A model generated the notes under the pieces. The model searched no databases, had not been told where the DNA came from, and worked only from the letters and a program-made list of their open reading frames with translations. A program made the position numbers and the translations under genes. DNA of 53,837 nucleotides, taken from positions 1-53,837 of the forward strand of contig NZ_CP170737.1 in NCBI RefSeq assembly GCF_046115505.1, in the 5' to 3' direction. This DNA is from Dellaglioa kimchii. GTDB taxonomy: Bacteria > Bacillota > Bacilli > Lactobacillales > Lactobacillaceae. Of the stretch, positions 15,997 to 24,439 are shown piece by piece (positions within the stretch are counted from its first letter, which is position 1; each line of letters starts with the position of its first letter).

Positions 15997-16469
15997 GTGG
16001 CGTATTACGAAGCGAGTGACCAGGGAGCTAAAAGTGTATTCATTGTTTGGTTTCCATGGAGCTTAGCCGGAATCTTGTTCAGCATCACCTTGACTAGAAT
16101 GACGCGAAAAATTGAAGAAATGGAACAAATGGTACCTACTACCATCCGACTTTTTTATACGAGTCATTGTGGAGTTTGTTGGGCTTTGTCCTCATCGTCA
16201 CTATACGGAACCGAAAACAGATTTTGCGTCAAGAAGAAGTCGCTTTGAGTTACGTTTTGTGGTACTCAGTGGGTCGGTTCTTCATTGAAGGTATGCGAAC
16301 GAACAGTTTATGGATTGGCGAGTGGATCCGCGTTTCGCAAGCCTTGTCTCTGGCCCTGTTTATTGGCGCGATTGTAGTATGGTTTATACGCAGACAAGAT
16401 TATCCACCAATTTCTTATTATTCTGATGGCAATAAGGGGCAGAAAAAGACTATTAAGATGGTGAATTGA
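15997..16469 (+). pseudogene. Composite remnant ending in the C-terminus of Lgt (prolipoprotein diacylglyceryl transferase)
   Basis: 16131-16469 encodes GTYYHPTFLYESLWSLLGF, then VGRFFIEGMRTNSLW, and a last membrane helix, the C-terminal third of Lgt. The upstream part (15997-16130), in another frame, encodes about 45 residues with one hydrophobic span (KSVFIVWFPWSLAGILFSI) that I do not recognise as Lgt. The catalytic N-terminal two thirds of Lgt are missing. Lgt-like genes occur beside copper genes in Gram-positive resistance islands, so this is probably debris of such an island. Confidence 0.7.
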
Positions 16470-16496
16470 GCAAAAAGATAAAAAGAAGTGCCGAAC

Positions 16497-16538
16497 TTGA
16501 TATGCGTCAATTTTCGTTTGCTAAAAGTGAGCTATATT
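16497..16538 (+). promoter_or_regulatory. FNR-type box 3 and promoter of the HMA-domain gene
   Basis: TTGAT-ATGC-GTCAA at 16497-16510 with -10 TATATT at 16533-16538, 36 bp apart. Confidence 0.78.
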
Positions 16539-16615
16539 ACAGTTGTAAAGAGGAAAAGGCAGTGTTCATTAATCTGCTGCCGATAAAATAAAAACACATA
16601 AAGGAGATAGGAATT

Positions 16616-16849
16616 ATGGAAAAAGCTATATTGCAATTAGAAACGTTGTCTTGTCCAAGTTGTATGCAAAAAATTGAAGGTGCCGTGAAATCAGTTAACG
16701 GTGTTGATAAAGACAGCATTAAAGTATTATTCAACTCCAGCAAAGTCAAAGTCGATTTTGATTCAGCTGTCACTTCGATTGAAGAGATTCAAAAAGCTAT
16801 CGAAAACGTAGGCTATCCGGTCCTTAAAGCAAAAGTCAAGGCCGCTTAA
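16616..16849 (+). CDS. Heavy-metal-associated (HMA) domain metallochaperone, CopZ-like
   Basis: 77 residues forming one ferredoxin-like HMA domain with the metal-binding CPSC (residues 13-16, in LSCPSCMQKIEGAV) and the usual end IENVGYPV. It differs from copper CopZ, which normally has M-x-C-x-x-C with Met before the first Cys; here the residue is Leu. The bound metal is therefore uncertain (Cu, Zn or Cd). RBS AAGGAGATAG. It has its own FNR box and a strong terminator, and probably delivers metal to the ATPase encoded next. Confidence 0.85.
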   Translation: MEKAILQLETLSCPSCMQKIEGAVKSVNGVDKDSIKVLFNSSKVKVDFDSAVTSIEEIQKAIENVGYPVLKAKVKAA

Positions 16850-16866
16850 CAGATTAAATGAACTAG

Positions 16867-16909
16867 GCAATTCTGGAAGGAAAGCTATTTTTCCAGGATT
16901 GCTTTTTTT
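16867..16909 (+). terminator. Terminator after the HMA gene
   Basis: GCAATTCTGGAA pairs with TTCCAGGATTGC, followed by seven Ts. Confidence 0.9.
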
Positions 16910-16961
16910 GTTGCAATCCGATTCGAGGTGCTTAGAAACGATAAAAGAGAACTTTCTAAAC

Positions 16962-17003
16962 TTGATATCCGTCAATTAATTACTTAGGCAATTATCTTAT
17001 ACT
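16962..17003 (+). promoter_or_regulatory. FNR-type box 4 and promoter of the P-type ATPase
   Basis: TTGAT-ATCC-GTCAA at 16962-16975 with -10 TATACT at 16998-17003, again 36 bp apart. Confidence 0.8.
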
Positions 17004-17046
17004 TTGTTTATCAATAAAAGAGAAATTAAATTTGGAGGGAAAAAGC

Positions 17047-18909
17047 ATGCAACAATATATATTAAGCAAAAAAAATGTTATCACCGTCATCAGTGGATTG
17101 TTAATCGCACTCGGTTTCTTCAGTCACTTTGTTTTAGAAAACGTAGGACTTTCAGAGTGGTCTTTGATCATCGCCTCTGTCTTTGGGATTATGCCAATTG
17201 CCATTCAAGCGTTTCAAGCAATGAAAGTCAAAGTCATCAGTATTGATGTCTTAGTTAGTATTGCAGCGATTGGTGCGCTTTTTATTCAAAATTATGAAGA
17301 ATCGGCTATTGTCACGTTCTTATTCTTATTCGGACACTACTTGGAACATCGAACATTGAACCAAACGCGATCTGCTATCAAAGAATTGACTGAAATGGCA
17401 CCCGAAAGCGCCTTGAAACAAATGGATAATGGCGAATTTGAAGAAGTAGAAGTGGATGATGTAGATGAAGGGGATATCTTGCTCGTTAAAACGGGTGCGA
17501 AAGTTCCAGTAGATGGTACAGTTCTTACGGGTGAAGGGCATATCAATGAAGCTAGCATTACAGGTGAAGCTGTTCCGGTCAACAAGCTAGCTGATGCAGA
17601 AGTTTTTGCAGGAACCATTTTAGAAAACGGAACGATTCAAATCAGAGCTGACCGAGTTGGTGAGGACACCACATTTGGAAAAATTGTTGAACTCGTGGAA
17701 GAAGCACAAGATTCTAAATCCGAAGCGGAACGGTTCATTGATCGCTTTTCTAAATACTACACACCAGCTGTCTTGGTCCTGGCAATTGTTGTATGGGCGT
17801 TCAGTCAAAATATTGAGTTAGCAATCACCATCTTGGTTCTAGGTTGCCCAGGCGCATTAGTTATCGGAGTGCCTGTCTCAAACGTTGCCGGTATTGGGAA
17901 TGGTGCTCGTAACGGTGTTCTTTTAAAAGGGAGTGAAGTCATTCAAGACTTCAGCAATGTGGATACAATTGTATTTGATAAGACAGGTACTTTAACTGTC
18001 GGAAACCCAACCGTTGCAGCGACTGAACTGTATGAAAAAGATTCTGCTGAAACGCTTGGCTATCTGGCCAGTGTGGAACGGGAATCAGATCATCCATTAG
18101 CAAAAGCGGTCTTAAATCAAATTGGAGAAACAAACTTTTATCCTGTTGAAGAAACTGAAGTCGTGAAAGGCGGCGGAATCGTTTCAAGTGTAGCTGGACA
18201 TAGAGTGGCTGTCGGGAATGTGGCCTTGATGGAAAAAGAAAATGTCACTCTCAGCAAAAAAGTGCAAAAAGATGTCAAACGGTTTGAACAACAAGGGAAC
18301 TCTCTCGTTTTGACAGCGGTCGACGGTGAATTAAAAGTACTGATGGGCATTCGCGACCAAGTCCGTCCGGGTGTGAAAGCTAATTTGCAGGAATTAAAAG
18401 ACCTGGGCGTAAAAAATCTAGTCGTTCTTTCAGGAGATAACCAAGGAACCGTTGATGTGGTCGCAGGCGAACTTGGTTTGACCGAAGCTCACGGCCACAT
18501 GTTGCCGGAAGACAAATCGGCTTATATCGGAAAACTCCAACAACGTGGTCAAATTGTAGCCTTTGTTGGAGATGGCGTTAACGATAGTCCGTCCTTAGCT
18601 TTAGCAGACATTGGCATCGCAATGGGAAGCGGAACGGACGTAGCGATCGAAACATCCGATGTCGTTTTAATGAACTCGAACTTCAGCAACTTGCCTCACG
18701 CATTAGGAATAGTAAAAGCTACCGCAAATAATATGAAACAAAATATCGCGATTTCAATTGGAGTAGTGTTGGTCTTGTTGACCAGCGTCTTCTTCAGCGA
18801 ATGGATGAATATGTCTATCGGAATGTTGGTTCATGAAGGTAGTATCCTGGTGGTAATTTTCAATGCCATGAGATTAATGAAGTATAAGTTGAAAGGTCGA
18901 AAAGAATAA
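17047..18909 (+). CDS. P1B-type metal-transporting ATPase with CPG membrane motif
   Basis: 620 residues from the ATG at 17047 (RBS TTTGGAGGGA). The P-type landmarks are TGEAVP near residue 171, the membrane motif GCPGALVIGVP near 266, DKTGTLT near 311, SDHPLA near 347, and GDGVNDSPS near 508. The ion-coordinating motif is CPG, not CPC (Cu, Zn, Cd) or SPC (P1B-4). It lacks an N-terminal HMA domain, consistent with a separate HMA chaperone encoded just upstream. It pumps metal across the cytoplasmic membrane, but which metal is unknown. Its promoter carries FNR box 4. The C-terminal membrane helix contains VHEGSILVVIFNAMRL. Confidence 0.85.
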   Translation: MQQYILSKKNVITVISGLLIALGFFSHFVLENVGLSEWSLIIASVFGIMPIAIQAFQAMKVKVISIDVLVSIAAIGALFIQNYEESAIVTFLFLFGHYLEHRTLNQTRSAIKELTEMAPESALKQMDNGEFEEVEVDDVDEGDILLVKTGAKVPVDGTVLTGEGHINEASITGEAVPVNKLADAEVFAGTILENGTIQIRADRVGEDTTFGKIVELVEEAQDSKSEAERFIDRFSKYYTPAVLVLAIVVWAFSQNIELAITILVLGCPGALVIGVPVSNVAGIGNGARNGVLLKGSEVIQDFSNVDTIVFDKTGTLTVGNPTVAATELYEKDSAETLGYLASVERESDHPLAKAVLNQIGETNFYPVEETEVVKGGGIVSSVAGHRVAVGNVALMEKENVTLSKKVQKDVKRFEQQGNSLVLTAVDGELKVLMGIRDQVRPGVKANLQELKDLGVKNLVVLSGDNQGTVDVVAGELGLTEAHGHMLPEDKSAYIGKLQQRGQIVAFVGDGVNDSPSLALADIGIAMGSGTDVAIETSDVVLMNSNFSNLPHALGIVKATANNMKQNIAISIGVVLVLLTSVFFSEWMNMSIGMLVHEGSILVVIFNAMRLMKYKLKGRKE

Positions 18910-19000
18910 AAAGAAGTATCAGCACCTGCAGAGACAGTAAAAATATCTTAAGAATAAACTAGAAGAGGCTGGGACAATAGTCCATCCTTGAAATGACAAA

Positions 19001-19046
19001 AGCGGAAACTCCCAGATTTAAAATTCTGGGAGTTTCCACTTTTTTG
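19001..19046 (+). terminator. Strong terminator closing the FNR-box island
   Basis: GGAAACTCCCAGA pairs with TCTGGGAGTTTCC over an A/T loop, followed by ACTTTTTTG. No gene is seen between 18910 and here. Confidence 0.92.
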
Positions 19047-19157
19047 AGTTCTTGAAAAAAAATAAGAGTATAGAGTATGCTCTTTATAAAATTAATTTTC
19101 GTGTGAATGATTAAAAAATCTAATAATAAAATTTAAATTCCTATTAAGTTTTAACAC

Positions 19158-19301
19158 ATGAAATTACATAATTCATCATATTGGCTATATCGTGTTTACG
19201 ATATTAATAAGGAAGCAAAATTAGAGAAGTATCATGGCAATCTAGAACAATATTTTAGTTTTGAACCAACTGATTATCTTGCTTTGAAGAAAGATAATTA
19301 G
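19158..19301 (+). pseudogene. 47-codon fragment, possibly a DUF3883-type C-terminus
   Basis: The frame SSYWLYRVYDINKEAK, then GNLEQYFSFEPTDYLAL, resembles the end of DUF3883 domains found in restriction or helicase-like proteins (x-x-YRVYxFD, then LEPxxY). There is no plausible ribosome site. Probably a decayed defence-gene tail. The rest of 19047-19523 shows nothing convincing. Confidence 0.4.
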
Positions 19302-19523
19302 AACGTACAGGGCCCATTTTTATACTTTAATCTGGTAAATTTCTTATTCATGGCAGTAACTACTACGGTATATTTAATGTTTAAGTACATAAATATTTTT
19401 TATAATTTTGACTTATAATTCACTTGAAGGATATTTAATCTTTAGGATTGCCAAAAAATAACGTACTGAGATTATCTCAGCAAATGTTCATATAAATAAC
19501 TAGAAAATCGACAAATAAATAGA

Positions 19524-19555
19524 TATAATTAATTTGTGATCTAAAATGATTATAA
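19524..19555 (+). promoter_or_regulatory. Fur/PerR gene promoter with PerR-like box
   Basis: The -10 is TATAAT (19524-19529). CTAAAATGATTATAA (19541-19555) matches, on the other strand, the PerR consensus TTATAATnATTATAA at 12 of 14 positions and overlaps the expected start region. Autoregulation by the adjacent Fur/PerR protein is likely. Confidence 0.65.
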
Positions 19556-19571
19556 ATTAAAAAGGGGATAT

Positions 19572-19991
19572 ATGTCTGCATTAAATGAAATTATTGAAAA
19601 GTTACGTAGTGCTGGTTTTAAGGCTACGCCGCAACGAAAATCAATTATTCAATATTTAATAGATTCTGATACGCATCCAAGCGCTCAACAAATTTCTGAT
19701 GATTTGCATGCAAATTTGACTACAGTGTACAACACGCTAGCCATCTTAGAATCCGAAAATTTTGTTATCACAATTGAAAATGAGCAAAGTGGAGAGAAAT
19801 CGTATGATTTTTTCGATATACCACACTATCATTTAGTTTGTGTTCATTGTGGCAAGATTGAAGATAAATCAGATATTGATTTTGCGCCTTTATGGCAAAA
19901 GGTTCAAAATCATTCAACTTTTAAACCTAAGCAGATACATCTTGAATTTACGGGTGTATGTGCGCAGTGTCAGTTGAAAGGACTGCAATAA
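19572..19991 (+). CDS. Fur-family metalloregulator, PerR-like
   Basis: 139 residues. An N-terminal winged helix (KATPQRKSIIQYLIDSDTHPSAQQIS, then LTTVYNTLAILE) is followed by a dimerisation domain with HYHLVCVHCGKIED and a second CAQC near the C-terminus. The two CxxC pairs make the structural Zn site. His and Asp residues (HPSAQ, DFFDIPHYH) provide the regulatory site as in PerR/Fur. The PerR-like box upstream and the DyP peroxidase immediately downstream (8 bp gap) favour a peroxide-sensing PerR role, but Fur cannot be excluded from sequence alone. Confidence 0.87.
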   Translation: MSALNEIIEKLRSAGFKATPQRKSIIQYLIDSDTHPSAQQISDDLHANLTTVYNTLAILESENFVITIENEQSGEKSYDFFDIPHYHLVCVHCGKIEDKSDIDFAPLWQKVQNHSTFKPKQIHLEFTGVCAQCQLKGLQ

Positions 19992-19999
19992 ATATAGAT

Positions 20000-20944
20000 A
20001 TGACAATACAAATTAATCAAGCGCAAGACGTTTGGAAAGATGTAGGGCGGAGTGTTGACTTTATCGTCCTCAAGCTAAAGCGGGAAAATTTGGAACAAGA
20101 CCAAGAACAAATTGCTGACTTTTCTGATCGCTCACAAGCTATTCTTCGCTCGATGCAAATTAGAGCTGATAATGCTGATTTACGAATGAGTATAGGGTTT
20201 AGTTATGCGGCCTGGACCTATTTATTTCCCAATGCTAATGTGCCGAGTGAACTAGAATCATTTAAAGGATTAAATGGACCAGAGTACGCGATGCCTGCAA
20301 CAGACGGCGATGTATTTATTCACGTACGAGCTAAAGAAGAGGCAGTTGTTTATGAAACTGTTTCCCAATTAATGCAATTTTTAAGTCCAATTGCCGAAGT
20401 TATTGATGAAACAAAAGGATTTCGTTATTTTGAAGGGCGTGCCATTATTGGTTTCATCGATGGTACGGAAGCACCGAGTGCAGTAGACGCAGCTGAATAT
20501 GCACTAATTGGTGAAGAAGATTCTGAATTTGAAAATGGCTCGTATGCTTTTGCTCAAAAGTGGATTCATGATATGAATTTTTGGAAAAGTTTATCAACCG
20601 ATACACAAGAAAAAGCAGTTGGAAGGCAGAAATTTACGGATTTAGAGTTAGATGACGACGATAAATTTGCAAATGCTCATAATGTGGCTTCAAAACTTGA
20701 AATTGATGAAAAAGAGCAGAAGATTGTTCGTATGAACGTTCCTTTTTCTGATTTGAACACGAAACAAGTGGGTACCTACTTTATTGGTTATGCACGCCAT
20801 TGGGAAGTAACTAAGGGTATGTTAAATCAGATGTTAGAAAAATCAGATTACTTGCTAACCTTCTCTCAAATTGTTAGCGGTCAACTCTTTTTTATTCCGT
20901 CTCGTCCAATGTTAGATAATATTGCCAGCGGCGAATTGTTCTAA
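20000..20944 (+). CDS. DyP-type heme peroxidase
   Basis: 314 residues from ATG 20000, chosen over a longer frame that overlaps the regulator. The family motif GFIDGTEAP (about residue 150; GxxDG with catalytic Asp) is clear, and the distal region RSMQIRADNADLRMSIGFSYAAW and the C-terminal GTYFIGYAR are typical. It has no Tat signal, so it is cytoplasmic, unlike EfeB. It uses peroxide to oxidise diverse substrates, or may handle heme. The 8-bp gap to the Fur-family gene and the reductase-like gene after it suggest a peroxide and iron module transcribed together. Confidence 0.9.
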   Translation: MTIQINQAQDVWKDVGRSVDFIVLKLKRENLEQDQEQIADFSDRSQAILRSMQIRADNADLRMSIGFSYAAWTYLFPNANVPSELESFKGLNGPEYAMPATDGDVFIHVRAKEEAVVYETVSQLMQFLSPIAEVIDETKGFRYFEGRAIIGFIDGTEAPSAVDAAEYALIGEEDSEFENGSYAFAQKWIHDMNFWKSLSTDTQEKAVGRQKFTDLELDDDDKFANAHNVASKLEIDEKEQKIVRMNVPFSDLNTKQVGTYFIGYARHWEVTKGMLNQMLEKSDYLLTFSQIVSGQLFFIPSRPMLDNIASGELF

Positions 20945-20965
20945 AATAATAGAGGAGAGTGGCTG

Positions 20966-22253
20966 ATGACATTAATACGACTTGTAAGTGTGCGCTTAAT
21001 CTTGTGGTTTTTTATCTTAATTTTATTACCGTTGCCGTTCATTGTTCTGTTACTAACTGAGTTATCGATGCAATTTAGTTCTACTTTGTTTGGTATTATT
21101 GCTGGTTTGGTAGGCTACATTTGGATGTTACTAAGCATGTACTTGAGTACACGGCCACATTTGGTTAGATCGCTTAATTGGATTGCCAGAAGTATATATG
21201 ATGCATGGGCTAGTGGCGTTAGTTGCAATTTTATCAGCTTGGATTCACAAAATGTTAGTGCACTCTGGTGGAATGATTTCATTAACAGGTGATGTTGGTT
21301 TATATATTTTTTCTGGTGTTTTAGCTTACTCACTGGTGATGATGGCTGGATGGATAACGCGAAAAATAGTATTTTTACAAGCGATGAAACAATACTTTAG
21401 TAGATTTATAAATCATGAATGGAGTGTTTGGTTGCATCGTTTGAATGTGGTAGGTGTTGTTGTTATATTTTTTCATGTTCAACTAATTGGTTATATCAGT
21501 CGATTGAATGGCTTTATGGATTTATTTGATGGATTTTCGTTTATTGTAATCGGATACTACTTTTTTTATAAATGGATACAGCCACATTTAGATATAAGTG
21601 CGCAACTAATCGGTCGAACGGAAATTGGTGATAACATTCAAGAGTTAACAGTGCAATTGCCACCAAAATATCGATGGCACGCAGGTGACTGGTTATTTAT
21701 TCGTTTTCCACACTATAAAGAGTTACGTGAGGCTCATCCATTTTCTATTGTGAACTTGCCAGATGAAACAGGTAGATTGAAGTTAGCAATTCGAGGTGAC
21801 GGTGATTTTACTAGATACTTAAAAACATTATCGCCAGAAATAGAAGGAATTCATGTGAAATTAACAAGGCCATTTGGACAGTATCATCAATTTTTGAAGC
21901 AACATCATGAAGATCAGCCATTGATTATTGTTGCTGGTGGAATTGGCATTACACCGTTTATATCTATTGCTCAAATGGCAGTGCAAAGACAACAACCAGT
22001 GACGTTTCTTTACTCAACTAAACACGAAAAGGATGCTATTTATTTAGATGAATTGACGAAGTTTAATCAAAGCGATATTTATTTCAAACATCAAGTAGGG
22101 CGGTTTTCTGATACACAAATTGTGGACATGATGCAAAAAAATGGTATCTATTTGCTGGCTGGTCCACATGCCATGACCAAATATTGGCGAAATTTTTTGA
22201 AAAATAGAGGCGTTGCGGATAGCAGTATTTATTTTGAACCCTTTGAGTGGTAA
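20966..22253 (+). pseudogene. Ferric-reductase-like membrane flavoprotein, split by a +1 frameshift
   Basis: The first frame (20966 on) encodes two membrane helices up to STRPH. The second (to 22253) continues from WLDRLIGLPEVYMMHGLVA through four or five helices with heme-ligand-type histidines and an FNR-type reductase domain (HPFSIVNLPDE flavin motif, IIVAGGIGITPFISIA NAD(P) motif, C-terminal FEPFEW). One extra T in CATTTGG (21158-21164) breaks the frame; removing it restores RPHWLDRL. The whole gene would encode about 430 residues of the NOX/ferric reductase type, moving electrons from NAD(P)H across the membrane. The extra T could be a real mutation or a base-call error. Confidence 0.8.
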
Positions 22254-22348
22254 GCCGATAAGCTATTAGCAGCTATTAATGTAAAGGAAAGCACATTATG
22301 TTAACTCGGAATTACTAACAATTCTAATGTTAGAAAGGTAGACAAAAA

Positions 22349-22713
22349 ATGAGGTTATGGCACGAATCGTTAATTACAAAATTACCACGTCAACAATTGC
22401 TTGGACAACATAGAGAGTGCTGTGCACTTCGTGGCGGCGGTGGGGGAAAAGGCACGCAACAGTGGATTATGTCTTTATTTACTCTCCATATAAATTGTTT
22501 AAATACCACAAATTAGTTATGACGGAGATGTTAAATCGCGGATACAAACCGAATGAAAATTGGCTAAATCCTTTGTATCGTGGAAATAATATGATTCCTT
22601 ATAAGTCCCTGCCTATTGAAGCATCAACTTATCCTATTTATCCTGAACACGACCATAATTATTTAATTGAATGTATTCAAAATTTGAGAAAAAAAGGTAT
22701 TGAAATAAAATAA
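22349..22713 (+). pseudogene. TIGR02328-type (pyrimidine-dimer glycosylase-like) protein, frameshifted
   Basis: It starts MRLWHESLITKLPRQQLLGQ and RECCALRGG in one frame and continues GKRHATVDYVF, then SPYKLFKYHKLVMTEM, in another. One base is missing within the G-rich stretch at about 22431-22445. The family is a short conserved protein related to T4 pyrimidine dimer glycosylase, of uncertain function. The ribosome site (AGAAAGG) is acceptable. A G-run is a common place for real slippage and for sequencing error. Confidence 0.72.
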
Positions 22714-23095
22714 AAACATCATTCGTTGTGGGGTTACACACGAACAATGGCACAAGACTTAGAAGAGATATTTTCTAAGTATAAGTTTAATTTTGGATAA
22801 AAGAGTTATAAATAGAGTGAGAATAATTAGTAGTAGACAAGTTGTCTTTGGAAAATAATCGATATCTACATAAAAAGTATTTATCTAAAATCAACTTTAA
22901 TACTATTAACAATGAAAAGGAATATTTATAATTATCTGGTTATGTACTAGTTACGAGACTAGGTTGTCACTACATTTGAATTTGAAAAAGGTCTATGATT
23001 ACATAGAAGACCTTGATACTTATACACCTATGTTGATGGAAGCATTGCATTTAAGTTTATGGTGTTATACAAATTAAAATTATAGGTGGTTTAGA
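22714..23095. other. Gap before arsC with a 38-codon gene tail
   Basis: 22964-23077 reads LSLHLNLKKVYDYIEDLD, then MLMEALHLSLWCYTN and a stop, with no ribosome site. It looks like the 3' end of a truncated gene that I do not recognise. Nothing else convincing; AGGTGG before 23096 serves arsC. Confidence 0.35.
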
Positions 23096-23512
23096 ATGAA
23101 AAAAATTTATTTTTTATGTACAGGAAATTCTTGTCGCAGTCAAATGGCTGAAGGATATGCAAAAAAAATATTGCCGGCAAATGAGTTTCAAATCGAGAGT
23201 GCAGGGATTGAAACTCATGGGTTAAATCTAAATGCTGTTAAAGTTATGGCTGAAGATGGAGTAGATATTAGTAGCCACTACTCTAAATTAATTGATCTAA
23301 ATTATTTGAACACTTCAGATTTAGTTATTACTTTATGTGGTGATGCCAAGGATAAATGTCCTATGCTTCCCCCTCAAACCAAGAGTTTACACTGGCCTTT
23401 ATCTGACCCAGCGCAAGCCACAGGAACTTTAGAAGAACAACTACAAGAATTCCGTAAGGTTCGTGACGAAATTAAAAAATTAGTTACAAGTTTGAATAAC
23501 TACGTTCATTAA
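23096..23512 (+). CDS. arsC: Thioredoxin-coupled arsenate reductase ArsC
   Basis: 138 residues with the low-molecular-weight phosphatase P-loop CTGNSCRSQMAEGY (Cys8 nucleophile) and the redox pair in LCGDAKDKCPM (C-x6-C, about residues 82 and 89), plus the Asp loop LSDPAQATGT. This is the Gram-positive thioredoxin-dependent class, which reduces arsenate to arsenite with turnover by Trx/TrxB, both encoded at 36320-38140. No arsenite efflux pump (ArsB or Acr3) or classic arsR is adjacent, so on its own this plasmid would convert arsenate without exporting it. Intact. Confidence 0.92.
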   Translation: MKKIYFLCTGNSCRSQMAEGYAKKILPANEFQIESAGIETHGLNLNAVKVMAEDGVDISSHYSKLIDLNYLNTSDLVITLCGDAKDKCPMLPPQTKSLHWPLSDPAQATGTLEEQLQEFRKVRDEIKKLVTSLNNYVH

Positions 23513-23681
23513 TAAAAAAACGCCATATAGTGCCGCAGTAAAACAGTCCAATTAATTTATTGACTTCTAAGGAAAATACCAGGGCTTTGGTTATGAGCTA
23601 GATATGTGACTAGGCACTCACTAAAATGCCCTTCCATTGAGGGACTATAATTATATAATGACCCCTCGAAAAGACTATTAA

Positions 23682-23728
23682 AACAGCCCCCATTATCTGA
23701 CTAGTAGATAATGGGGGCTGTTTTTTTG
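23682..23728. terminator. Bidirectional terminator between arsC and higA
   Basis: AACAGCCCCCATTATCT pairs with AGATAATGGGGGCTGTT (17-bp stem), followed by TTTTTT. It serves the convergent genes on either side. A related hairpin lies at 34071-34112. Confidence 0.93.
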
Positions 23729-23747
23729 TTTAATGTTATAATAGATC

Positions 23748-24032
23748 TTAAAATGCTGGACTGAATTGAATGGTCAAACGTTGGTTTGTTGCTTGGGCGA
23801 TCTCAGATAGTATTTTTGTTGAAGCATTCATCGAACCATTTTCAATGCGTGCAATCGTTGATTGTGGTTTACCAATCAAATTGGCAAATTCACGTTGGCT
23901 CAATCCCATATTTGCACGAAGGTCACGAACTTTCACTGCTACCTCTAAATTAATATTTTCTTGCTCAACAATTTGTGCAAATTCAGGATTTTTTTTACTA
24001 CGTTCAGCAACGTATGCATCAAGTTTACTCAT
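23748..24032 (-). CDS. HigA-type XRE antitoxin
   Basis: 94 residues. The N-terminal part is acidic and helical; residues about 30-85 form an HTH_XRE domain (VRDLRANMGLSQREFANLIGKPQSTIARIENGS). Its start overlaps the toxin stop by 4 bp (24029-24032), the coupled toxin-first order of higBA. It should neutralise the toxin and repress the shared promoter, where a palindrome lies at 24386-24407. Identification by family and arrangement is firm; direct activity is unproven. Confidence 0.85.
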   Translation of the reverse strand: MSKLDAYVAERSKKNPEFAQIVEQENINLEVAVKVRDLRANMGLSQREFANLIGKPQSTIARIENGSMNASTKILSEIAQATNQRLTIQFSPAF

Positions 24033-24379
24033 TGATTTTCCTCCTTATTCAAATACTGACTGCGTCTATTCCGAGCGATTTTCTTTTCATTTTCAGGTGT
24101 CTTTTGCGTTTTTTTCGTGAAAGCGTTAGTAATAATGTATTGACTACCTTTGACTTGAAAGTAAAGAGCCCTTTGAATGTTTGAAGATCGTTTAGAACGA
24201 ATTTCATAGAGATTATTTTCTAGCTTTTTTACCCATAATTGTCTTTCCGCCACTAAGAGGCCATTATTTTCAATATTTTGAATGGTTGCAATTAATTTAG
24301 CAGCATCTTTATCAGGTAATTGATCTAAGAACTGTTCAAATTCAGCCCAATCGTAATAATCAAACTCAAATTTTTCCAT
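24029..24379 (-). CDS. HigB/RelE-superfamily toxin (Gp49-like)
   Basis: 116 residues resembling the phage-derived Gp49-like/HigB family of ribosome-dependent mRNA interferases: DWAEFEQFLDQLPDKDAAKLIATIQNIE, then WVKKLENNLYEIRSKRSSNIQRALYFQV, then ITNAFTKKTQKTPENEKKIA. The basic core ending in FTKKTQKTP is the usual toxin C-terminal signature, followed here by a longer basic tail (RNRRSQYLNKEE). First gene of the two-gene operon. Stabilises the plasmid by post-segregational killing, by analogy. Confidence 0.85.
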   Translation of the reverse strand: MEKFEFDYYDWAEFEQFLDQLPDKDAAKLIATIQNIENNGLLVAERQLWVKKLENNLYEIRSKRSSNIQRALYFQVKGSQYIITNAFTKKTQKTPENEKKIARNRRSQYLNKEENQ

Positions 24380-24385
24380 AACAAC

Positions 24386-24407
24386 ATGATAGCAGATGCG
24401 CTATCAT
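24386..24407. promoter_or_regulatory. HigA operator-like palindrome
   Basis: ATGATAGC (24386-24393) and GCTATCAT (24400-24407) are perfect 8-bp arms with a 6-bp spacer, immediately upstream of the toxin start on the minus strand and upstream of the divergent recombinase gene. Confidence 0.65.
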
Positions 24408-24439
24408 CAATCAAATTATTAACTTTAAAGGAGTAGCTA

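Noticed and set aside
18966..19046. Possible T-box or riboswitch near GAGGCTGGGAC
   Set aside because: The stretch resolves to a simple strong terminator after the ATPase gene; no downstream gene or aptamer-like fold was seen.
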